From NCBI RefSeq assembly GCF_001439915.1, contig NZ_LMBW01000007.1:148737-191127 (forward strand): DNA of 42,391 bases, given 5' to 3'. The stretch comes from Fredinandcohnia humi (lineage in GTDB: Bacteria > Bacillota > Bacilli > Bacillales > Bacillaceae_L). Within the stretch, counting starts at the first letter, position 1. Each line of letters begins with the position of its first letter. The notes under the pieces are model-generated. The model saw only the letters and a list, made by a program, of their open reading frames with translations. It searched no databases and had not been told where the DNA came from. Below, in pieces: positions 36,694 through 42,391 of this stretch. Both the position numbers and the translations under genes were made by a program.

Positions 36694-37757
36694 GATGGCA
36701 AGGATTATTACAACAATTTCGCGAATATTTACCGGTAAATTCAAATACTCCAATGCTTTCATTGAATGAAGGAAATACACCATTAATTCCGCTTCATTCC
36801 ATTTCTGAGGATCTTGGTGTTGATTTATATGTAAAAGTAGAAGGGGCTAACCCAACAGGTTCCTTTAAGGACCGAGGAATGGTCATGGCTGTTGCGAAAG
36901 CGATTGAAGCAGGCAGTGACACAATTATCTGTGCATCTACTGGAAATACTTCAGCAGCAGCTGCCGCCTATGCAGCACGTGCTGGTCTTCGCTGTATCGT
37001 CGTGATTCCTGAAGGTAAAATTGCGATGGGTAAATTAGCGCAAGCTGTCATGTATGGTGCTGAAATAATTTCGATTGAAGGTAACTTCGACCATGCCTTA
37101 CAGATGGTTCGTAATATTAGTGAAACTGCACCCATTACTCTCGTAAATTCTGTAAATCCATATCGAATTGAAGGTCAAAAAACAGCAGCATTTGAAGTCT
37201 GTGTGCAGATGGATGGGGCTCCTGATGTATTAGCAATTCCGGTCGGAAATGCTGGGAATATTACAGCATACTGGAAAGGATTTAAAGAATATCATGAGCG
37301 TCATAACACAGGTCTTCCTGAAATGCGTGGATTTGAAGCAGAAGGCGCAGCAGCAATTGTTAAAAATAAAGTCATTGAAGATCCTGAGACAGTTGCGACT
37401 GCGATTCGAATCGGGAACCCTGCAAGCTGGGATAAAGCCGTTGCAGCTGCTAGTGAATCAAACGGTAAAATTGATGAAGTATCAGATGCTGAAATCCTGG
37501 AAGCCTATCAATTACTAGCACGAAAAGAAGGCGTGTTTGCAGAACCAGGTTCATGTGCATCTATCGCTGGTGTCATCAAGCAGGTACGCAGTGGTGAAAT
37601 TAAAAAAGGCAGCCGTGTGGTTGCTATTCTAACAGGAAATGGATTAAAGGATCCAAACATCGCAATTGAAGCGACTTCAGTCAAGCCTGTTGTATTGCCT
37701 AACGATGAAAAGGCTGTTTACGATCATATTAGAGGAGCCGTTTTACATGAAGTCTGA
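36690..37757 (+). CDS. thrC: Threonine synthase
   Basis: This 355-residue fold-type II PLP enzyme makes threonine from O-phosphohomoserine. The PLP lysine is K60 in TGSFKDRGM. The phosphate-binding region is [17 protein letters not shown] overlap with hom and GGAGGAAAC upstream indicate tight coupling. It is the short Bacillus-type enzyme without the extra N-terminal domain of the long class. Confidence 0.97.
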   Translation: MRWQGLLQQFREYLPVNSNTPMLSLNEGNTPLIPLHSISEDLGVDLYVKVEGANPTGSFKDRGMVMAVAKAIEAGSDTIICASTGNTSAAAAAYAARAGLRCIVVIPEGKIAMGKLAQAVMYGAEIISIEGNFDHALQMVRNISETAPITLVNSVNPYRIEGQKTAAFEVCVQMDGAPDVLAIPVGNAGNITAYWKGFKEYHERHNTGLPEMRGFEAEGAAAIVKNKVIEDPETVATAIRIGNPASWDKAVAAASESNGKIDEVSDAEILEAYQLLARKEGVFAEPGSCASIAGVIKQVRSGEIKKGSRVVAILTGNGLKDPNIAIEATSVKPVVLPNDEKAVYDHIRGAVLHEV

Positions 37758-38664
37758 TCAAGCTTTTCAAATAAAGGTACCAGCGAGCTCAGCAAACCTT
37801 GGGCCTGGATTTGATTCATTGGGGTTGGCGGTCAATCGCTATTTAACTCTTCAGGTCGAACCAAACGATCAGTGGGAGTTTGTTCCACAATCCGAGGAAA
37901 TAGCCGATACGCCAACAGATAAAGAAAATTTTATCTATCAAATAGCAGCAAAGGTAGCCCACATTTTCTCATGTGAGCTACCCCCTTGTAAGGTCTGTGT
38001 TCACAGCAATATTCCCTTAGCAAGAGGTCTTGGGAGCAGTGCAGCAGCTATTATCGCGGCAATTGAGCTTGTAAATGAGCTTTGTCATCTTCAATTAACG
38101 AATCAACAAAAGCTTGAATTGGCATGTGATTTTGAGGGACATCCTGATAATGTAGGGGCATCCTTATATGGGGGCTTAGTCATTGGCAGTCATCGTGGTA
38201 GCGAGGACACTGATCTTATTCATGTGAATGATCTTTCTTTCGATATGGTGGTTGTTATACCTCCTTATGAACTAAAAACAAAGGATGCTCGTAATGTTTT
38301 GCCAAACGAATTGTCCTATCAGGAAGCTGTAAAAGCAAGTTCTATCAGCAATGTGATGGTCGCAGCCCTTTTAACAAAGAACCTTGGGTTAATGGGGAAA
38401 ATGATGGAGCTGGATCTATTCCATCAGCACTATCGTGCAAAGCTCATTCCTGAGTTCAACAGCATTCATCGAGTTGCTAAGAGGGCAGGTGCATTTGGGG
38501 TAGCGATTAGTGGAGCGGGACCAACAGTGATTTGCTTTACTGAAAGTGGACGAGGCAGTCAGCTAAAAGCGGATCTTTCCCTTGTTTTTGAAAAGTATCA
38601 GGTGGAAGAAGTATCGATTGAGAAAAACGGCAGTACGCTAACTTCACTTACGTTGCATGAATAA
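37747..38664 (+). CDS. thrB: Homoserine kinase
   Basis: This 305-residue GHMP-family kinase phosphorylates homoserine. The ATP loop is [12 protein letters not shown] (residues 90-101), with [16 protein letters not shown] at the N-terminus and the C-terminal [16 protein letters not shown] at 37747 follows AGAGGAG and overlaps the end of thrC by 11 bases. The longer upstream reading frame runs within thrC and is not used. Confidence 0.97.
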   Translation: MKSDQAFQIKVPASSANLGPGFDSLGLAVNRYLTLQVEPNDQWEFVPQSEEIADTPTDKENFIYQIAAKVAHIFSCELPPCKVCVHSNIPLARGLGSSAAAIIAAIELVNELCHLQLTNQQKLELACDFEGHPDNVGASLYGGLVIGSHRGSEDTDLIHVNDLSFDMVVVIPPYELKTKDARNVLPNELSYQEAVKASSISNVMVAALLTKNLGLMGKMMELDLFHQHYRAKLIPEFNSIHRVAKRAGAFGVAISGAGPTVICFTESGRGSQLKADLSLVFEKYQVEEVSIEKNGSTLTSLTLHE

Positions 38665-38667
38665 AAG

Positions 38668-38696
38668 AAGCGAAACCTGGCTGGTTTCGCTTTTTT
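38668..38696 (+). terminator. Terminator of hom-thrC-thrB
   Basis: AAGCGAAACC (38668-38677), loop TGGCT and GGTTTCGCTT (38683-38692) are followed by TTTT. Confidence 0.92.
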
Positions 38697-38703
38697 GGGG
38701 TTC

Positions 38704-38783
38704 GGATACTGTCACTAATTCTGAAATACTGTCACTAAATCGAAAATACTGCCACTAATCCCAAAATACTGTCACTAGCCATT
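38704..38783. repeat. Four tandem 20-base repeats with a conserved 13-base core
   Basis: The core ATACTGYCACTAN recurs at 38706, 38726, 38746 and 38766, exactly 20 bases apart. The seven intervening bases are less conserved. It lies between the converging terminators of thrB and yutI and has no coding sense. Confidence 0.9.
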
Positions 38784-38796
38784 TTAAGCATAAAAA

Positions 38797-38820
38797 AATG
38801 CCTCAAAAAATTGAGGCATT
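38797..38820 (-). terminator. Terminator of yutI
   Basis: AATGCCTCAA (38797-38806) and TTGAGGCATT (38811-38820) pair. On the minus strand the stem is followed by a T run (38791-38797 complement). Confidence 0.85.
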
Positions 38821-38836
38821 ACAATTTATATATTCA

Positions 38837-39064
38837 TTAGAATACTTGTTCAACTTCAACTATTCCTGGTACTTCTTCTAATAATGCACGTTCAATACCA
38901 GCTTTTAGTGTGATTGTGGAGCTTGGGCAGGTACCACAAGCACCTAATAAACGAAGCTTAACAACACCATCTTCAACATCAACTAAATCACAGTCTCCGC
39001 CATCACGAAGTAAAAATGGACGAAGTTTATCTAATACTTCTTGTACTTGTTCTATAATATCCAT
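38837..39064 (-). CDS. yutI: NifU C-terminal domain (Nfu-type) Fe-S protein YutI
   Basis: This 75-residue protein is a stand-alone Nfu domain with the cluster-binding pair C43 and C46 in GACGTCPSS. Nfu proteins carry and deliver 4Fe-4S clusters to target enzymes. ATG at 39064 has AAAGGAG upstream on the minus strand. It is divergent from yuzD and could work downstream of the Suf scaffold encoded earlier in the window. Confidence 0.93.
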   Translation of the reverse strand: MDIIEQVQEVLDKLRPFLLRDGGDCDLVDVEDGVVKLRLLGACGTCPSSTITLKAGIERALLEEVPGIVEVEQVF

Positions 39065-39253
39065 TACGATTAACTCCTTTCATCATACCTTTATAATTAT
39101 TATAATCTGTTTACCGGAAAAAATCTATTAAAACGAGAGAAGCATTTTTCCAATTGAGAAAATCAGTGTTATTTTACATTATTACTTTCAGTGTCTATTT
39201 TATCAGATTTTTAGTAAAATGAAAAAAGAAACGTTTGGGGAGGCAAGCAAGAA

Positions 39254-39583
39254 ATGGAAAAGAAAAAGGTTGAAATCTGTGTATACGGTGCAGAAGTACT
39301 TTGCCCTAGCTGTGTGAATCTTCCTTCTTCAAAGGAGACCTATGAGTGGCTTGAAGCAGCAGTGGGCAGAAAGTTTCCAAACCAACCCTTCGACATTACA
39401 CATGTAGATATTTTTGATCCTCCTGGGGACAAAGAAAAAAAGTCATTTGCTCGTCGTGTCATTGAGGAAGACATGTTTTATCCTGTCGTTGTGCTAGAAG
39501 GAGCCATTGTCGGAGAGGGCAGTCCAAAACTTAAAACAATCTATGCTGAAATGGAGAAGTACGGGTACAAGGCAGCTGAATAA
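39254..39583 (+). CDS. yuzD: Thioredoxin-like DUF1462 protein YuzD
   Basis: This 109-residue protein has an N-terminal C17-P-S-C20 motif after the strand VEICVYGAEVL, as in thioredoxin-fold proteins. The conserved segment DMFYPVVVLEGAIVGEGSPKLK lies near residues 73-95. The activity is not established. GGGGAGGC precedes the ATG. A weak inverted repeat, GCACGGA (39597-39603) with TCCGTGC (39618-39624), downstream may end transcription. Confidence 0.88.
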   Translation: MEKKKVEICVYGAEVLCPSCVNLPSSKETYEWLEAAVGRKFPNQPFDITHVDIFDPPGDKEKKSFARRVIEEDMFYPVVVLEGAIVGEGSPKLKTIYAEMEKYGYKAAE

Positions 39584-39633
39584 TTAAAATGAAAAGGCAC
39601 GGAAGTCTTTACGACAATCCGTGCATTGTTTTA

Positions 39634-40701
39634 TCATCCATTATGATACTTGTACATCCACAATACTCCAGATTTTAGCATCCGTGGCACGCGTCCTGTG
39701 AGTGGATGTTCAGCTACTAAACCGAATCCTTCTTTTTTACCTAAGGAACCAAGTACACCTTTTAGTTTGATTTTCGGAAACTCTGTTGGCGGGGCTTCAC
39801 CCTTCCAGCGTTTTAACAGAACCTGAACAATTTGTTCCGCCTGGCCTTCCGCAAGCTGGGCACTTGGTGCATGTGGCAAACTTGCACAGTCTCCAACGAC
39901 ATAGACATGTTCATCATTTGGCAAATTGTGTTGCGTAGTTAAAACCACACGACCACCGCCGTCTTTTTCAACATCCAAGTCACGAATGACTTTATTTGGT
40001 TGAATACCAGCCGTCCAAACAACAACATCACTTTGAACTGGTTGGTCGTTATTAAATAGGACGTTTTCTTCAACTCTTGTAATATTCGAGTTATTAATAA
40101 TTTCAATTTCGTTTTTATCAAACCAGTTTTCAACATACACACTCAATTTTTCCGGGAAAGCGGAAAGGATATGATTTCCTCTATCAAAAATCTTTATTTG
40201 CAGGTCCGGTCTGCTTTCATGAAGTTCACTTGCTAGCTCGACCCCACTTAGACCAGCCCCTACGATTGAAACAGTTGCACCCGCCGGAAGATTATTGAGC
40301 CTTTGGTTGGTTTCCCTCGCATTGTCAATCGACTGGATGCTGCAGGTGAATTCCTTCGCACCAGGGACATTGTGATATTTATCCTCACAGCCTAATCCAA
40401 TCACTAAATCATCATACATAATCGATTCTTCATCTTTAATGTGAATCAGCTTTTCATTTATATCGACGCCTGTAACTTCCCCATATTTTACGTGCAAACG
40501 GGGATGTTCCGGAAATGTTACACGAACATGTGAATCGGAAATAGTGCCTGCTGCAAGCGCGTAAAATTCGGTTTTTAAGCTATGATAAGGTACTCGATCA
40601 AGTAAGGTGATTTGAATATCCTCAGGTAATTGATTTGGCAGCAAACGAAGTAAAATTCGCATTCCACCATACCCACCGCCAAGTATAACAAGATTTTTCA
40701 T
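39634..40701 (-). CDS. yutJ: Type II NADH dehydrogenase-like flavoprotein YutJ
   Basis: This 355-residue two-dinucleotide-binding-domain oxidoreductase has the FAD loop VILGGGYGGMR at its N-terminus. The NADH loop is SIVGAGLSGVELASEL (about residues 150-165), and VYVVGDCASLPHAPSAQLAEGQA follows. It probably transfers electrons from NADH to a quinone or other acceptor at the membrane. ATG at 40701 follows AAAGGGGA. The long upstream reading frame runs into repeat C4 and is not used. Confidence 0.9.
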   Translation of the reverse strand: MKNLVILGGGYGGMRILLRLLPNQLPEDIQITLLDRVPYHSLKTEFYALAAGTISDSHVRVTFPEHPRLHVKYGEVTGVDINEKLIHIKDEESIMYDDLVIGLGCEDKYHNVPGAKEFTCSIQSIDNARETNQRLNNLPAGATVSIVGAGLSGVELASELHESRPDLQIKIFDRGNHILSAFPEKLSVYVENWFDKNEIEIINNSNITRVEENVLFNNDQPVQSDVVVWTAGIQPNKVIRDLDVEKDGGGRVVLTTQHNLPNDEHVYVVGDCASLPHAPSAQLAEGQAEQIVQVLLKRWKGEAPPTEFPKIKLKGVLGSLGKKEGFGLVAEHPLTGRVPRMLKSGVLWMYKYHNG

Positions 40702-40732
40702 GGTGATTATCCCCTTTTTGTTCCTCTCTCTA

Positions 40733-40750
40733 GTTGAAACGTTTTCAAAC
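40733..40750. promoter_or_regulatory. Possible cre-like site in the yutJ leader
   Basis: GTTGAAACGTTTTCAAAC is close to the CcpA cre pattern on the minus strand (TGAAAACGTTTCAA, one or two mismatches). It lies about 45 bases after the predicted yutJ start site, where binding would block elongation. Confidence 0.35.
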
Positions 40751-40798
40751 CTTCTTTCAGTATATAACTGATCCGTAATCCTTTTCAAAGACACTAAA

Positions 40799-40827
40799 AG
40801 TATAGCGAAAATGTGACAAAATAACAA
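40799..40827 (-). promoter_or_regulatory. SigA promoter of yutJ
   Basis: On the minus strand, TTGTTA (40827-40822) and TATACT (40804-40799) are separated by 17 bases. Confidence 0.65.
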
Positions 40828-40887
40828 CTGATAACGGTAAAATTGACGAATGAAAAAAAAGAGAGTACGATAGGTAGTTGAATAAGG

Positions 40888-41092
40888 GTTCAAAAACGAG
40901 GATGAAAAGGACCACGTCGTCAAAAACGCCACGTCCTGTGGCATTGCCGACACTAGCACATCCTGTGCGTCGAAAGATCGAGGCGGTGCAGTTTTGAGTA
41001 GCGGAACGTATGTAGTTGATACGTGAGCAACGGAAAAACAAACCAACGAAGAAATTCGATGTGTCATTTTCACCGGACTTTTTTGAACATCC
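40888..41092 (+). repeat. Family C structured repeat, copy C4, with NTCCT module
   Basis: Module arms are GTCG (40916-40919), CGAC (40948-40951) and GTCG (40969-40972). Hairpins are GCCACGTCCTGTGGC (40928-40942) and GCACATCCTGTGC (40956-40968). The end repeat is GTTCAAAAAC at left and CTTTTTTGAAC at right. It ends 23 bases before yuzB. Confidence 0.9.
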
Positions 41093-41115
41093 TTTTGTAG
41101 TGAGGTGATCAACCA

Positions 41116-41352
41116 GTGAATCCTATCATTGAATTTTGTGTTAGTAATTTGGCAAGTGGCTCTCAGAAAGCAAAGGAAATCCTCGAACAGGATCCTAATC
41201 TTGATGTGATCGAGTATGGATGTCTAAGCTATTGCGGACAATGCTCCCGGTCATTATATGCTCTTGTAAATGGGGATGTAGTTACTGGTGAAACAGCTGA
41301 AGAGCTGGTTGCAAATATCTATGCCTATTTAGAAGAAAACCCAATGTTCTAA
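41116..41352 (+). CDS. yuzB: DUF1450 protein YuzB
   Basis: This 78-residue protein has cysteines in FCVSNL and [12 protein letters not shown] (about residues 34-45), a pattern suggesting metal or disulfide chemistry. It is the YuzB/DUF1450 family of unknown function. GTG at 41116 follows GAGGTG at eight bases. The ribosome site lies just outside repeat C4. Confidence 0.88.
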   Translation: MNPIIEFCVSNLASGSQKAKEILEQDPNLDVIEYGCLSYCGQCSRSLYALVNGDVVTGETAEELVANIYAYLEENPMF

Positions 41353-41372
41353 CATTATATATATTCCGAAGA

Positions 41373-41402
41373 AAAAGCAGCCAACATACTGCTTTTTTCT
41401 TT
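41373..41402 (+). terminator. Terminator of yuzB
   Basis: AAAAGCAG (41373-41380) and CTGCTTTT (41389-41396) with an eight-base loop are followed by TTCTTTTTT. Confidence 0.85.
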
Positions 41403-41416
41403 TTTAGACAAAAAGA

Positions 41417-41444
41417 AAACTCTTCATTAAGTAATGAAGAGTTT
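41417..41444 (-). terminator. Minus-oriented terminator-like hairpin
   Basis: AAACTCTTCATTA (41417-41429) and TAATGAAGAGTTT (41432-41444) pair perfectly. The T run (TTTTCTTTTTG) lies on the minus strand only, yet both neighbouring genes are on the plus strand. Confidence 0.6.
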
Positions 41445-41531
41445 CTAAAAAAACGGGGGATAATCTCATTCTAGTCAAAAAAAAGTATCTTATACGTAAA
41501 GAAAATGAAAAATATACAAAGAACGGATTAT

Positions 41532-41560
41532 TTGTATCAAATTCGATTTAACATTATACT
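41532..41560 (+). promoter_or_regulatory. SigA promoter of yutM
   Basis: TTGTAT (41532-41537), a 17-base spacer and TATACT (41555-41560), 37 bases before the yutM start. Confidence 0.7.
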
Positions 41561-41596
41561 TATAGTAATAACCTAAAATAAAAGGAGGTTACAAAC

Positions 41597-41962
41597 GTGA
41601 CTAATCATGTCGTTACTATTTCTGAAGCAGGAGCTTTTCAAATTAAAGATATGATGAAACAAAATGAAGAAGAAGGATCATTCTTACGTGTTGCTGTTAA
41701 AGGCGGCGGTTGTAGTGGACTGTCTTACGGAATGGGCTTTGAAACAGAAGCGAGCGAGGCTGATCTTCATGACATACAGCATGGGATTAAAATTATCATT
41801 AATAAAGAAGATGCTCCGATTTTAACCGGTGTAAAAATAGACTTTAAACAATCACTCATGGGCGGCGGATTTACCATCGATAATCCAAATGCCATTGCAT
41901 CCTGCGGTTGTGGTTCATCCTTCCGTACGGCAACCAAGGTTGGAACACCTGAAAATTGCTAA
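41597..41962 (+). CDS. yutM: HesB/IscA/ErpA-type Fe-S carrier YutM
   Basis: This 121-residue A-type carrier has the cluster-binding cysteines C39 (GGGCSGLSY), C103 and C105 (SCGCGSSF). A-type carriers pass Fe-S clusters from the Suf scaffold to apo-proteins. GTG at 41597 follows AAAGGAGG. The suf operon here lacks sufA, so this gene and yutI are the likely carriers serving it. Confidence 0.95.
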   Translation: MTNHVVTISEAGAFQIKDMMKQNEEEGSFLRVAVKGGGCSGLSYGMGFETEASEADLHDIQHGIKIIINKEDAPILTGVKIDFKQSLMGGGFTIDNPNAIASCGCGSSFRTATKVGTPENC

Positions 41963-41965
41963 TAC

Positions 41966-41999
41966 AAAAAGTTGGGCTTACTCAAGCCTGACTTTTTTT
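41966..41999 (+). terminator. Terminator of yutM
   Basis: AAAAAGTTGGGCTT (41966-41979 region) pairs with AAGCCTGACTTTTT (41984-41997), with one mismatch, then more T's. Confidence 0.85.
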
Positions 42000-42198
42000 A
42001 TGGACCAAATGTGACAACTAATGGTCGATGAATTGACATTTTTCTTACAAACGTAAAAAACGATTGTATTTTTAATAATCTTAAGCTTAAAAATGCTCTT
42101 TAAGTACTTGAAATATCAATATAAAAGTCCTATTATAGAATATGGATATTAAATAGTAAAATTTTTTGACAAATGTCGCAATTTTTTATGTCCAGTCA

Positions 42199-42225
42199 TG
42201 GTATCTTAAGTGAAAGATATCACAA
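42199..42225 (+). promoter_or_regulatory. Extended -10 promoter with Rex-like operator
   Basis: TG-G-TATCTT (42199-42207) is an extended -10 element. AAGTGA-AAGATA-TCACAA (42208-42225) is close to the Rex box TTGTGAA-n4-TTCACAA. It keeps GTGA and TCAC with the right spacing and starts just after the -10. TTGACA at 42166 is a further upstream -35-like box. The controlled gene lies beyond the window, perhaps an NADH dehydrogenase. The remaining gene-free sequence 42000-42198 is AT-rich with nothing else I recognise. Confidence 0.45.
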
Positions 42226-42286
42226 ACTATTTCATCAATAAAATTAGAGTTTGTAGTTGAAAATAGGAGTAAGGTCTTAAAAGAAA

Positions 42287-42391
42287 ATTCGAAAAGGAGG
42301 ATAAAAAGGACCAGGTCGACAAAAACGCCACGTCCTGTGGCATTGTCGACACTAGCACATCCTGTGCGTCGAAAGTTCGAGGCGGCGCAGC
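42287..42391 (+). repeat. Family C structured repeat, copy C5, cut by the window end
   Basis: Module arms are GTCGAC (42315-42320), GTCGAC (42345-42350) and GTCG (42368-42371). Hairpins are 42327-42341 and 42355-42367, nearly identical to copy C3. The right part is outside the window. Confidence 0.88.

Noticed and set aside
38704-38783. Possible CRISPR array
   Set aside because: The period is 20 bases with only about seven variable bases between cores. There are no spacers of 30 or more bases and no cas genes.
39634-41112. Long 492-residue form of the yutJ product
   Set aside because: The extra N-terminal part runs through repeat C4 and the promoter. The ATG at 40701 has the ribosome site and starts directly at the Rossmann motif.
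13094-42391. Repeats as insertion sequences or MITEs of a transposon in the window
   Set aside because: No transposase gene and no clear target-site duplications are visible. They are best called structured intergenic repeats until copies elsewhere are compared.

Overview
The window is a low-GC Firmicutes chromosome segment from the Bacillaceae, probably a Neobacillus or Bacillus sensu lato species. Three things point there. The Suf cluster has the Firmicutes order sufC-D-S-U-B. Many genes match the Bacillus subtilis yun/yut/yuz neighbourhood (yunD, yunC, yunB, lytH, lipA, yutC-like, yutD, yutE, yutF, yutG, yutH, hom-thrC-thrB, yutI, yuzD, yutJ, yuzB, yutM). Several sporulation genes are present. 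Start codons are ATG, GTG or TTG, nearly always behind AGGAGG-like ribosome binding sites. I see no rRNA, tRNA, CRISPR array, prophage or transposase gene.

Layout. 1-4270 is sulfur amino acid metabolism: metY, then a SAM (S-box) riboswitch controlling the methionine importer metNPQ. 4271-5265 is intergenic, with a structured repeat and two doubtful tiny ORFs. 5266-10481 is the complete Suf Fe-S assembly operon. 10559-18722 is an accessory aromatic-catabolism locus: a divergent IclR regulator, a branched-chain-amino-acid-type ABC importer (binding protein, two permeases, two ATPases), a type I extradiol dioxygenase and an ACMSD-family decarboxylase. This set recalls the protocatechuate 2,3-cleavage (pra) logic, in which an IclR repressor controls ring cleavage followed by decarboxylation. 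18862-21752 is yunD-yunC-yunB. 22032-26002 is a transport block: a lysine riboswitch upstream of an NhaC-family carrier, then an SNF-type Na+ symporter with a 38-residue MetS-like subunit. 26072-35171 holds lytH, lipA, sporulation and conserved hypothetical genes, and a 2-hydroxyacid dehydrogenase. 35395-38664 is the threonine operon hom-thrC-thrB. 38837-41962 holds small Fe-S/redox genes (yutI, yuzD, yutJ, yuzB, yutM). The right end carries a Rex-like operator for a gene beyond the window.

The least ordinary content is non-coding. Eleven intergenic repeats fall into three unrelated families, named here A (4 copies), B (2) and C (5). Family A has stems whose two arms change together between copies. 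Members of all three families carry the same small module: a hairpin with an NTCCT loop inside an outer stem. The outer stem differs in sequence from site to site but stays complementary. This suggests a mobile, structure-conserved RNA or single-stranded-DNA element that inserts into other repeats. Four C copies lie directly in front of gene starts, one of them between the lysine riboswitch and its transporter gene.
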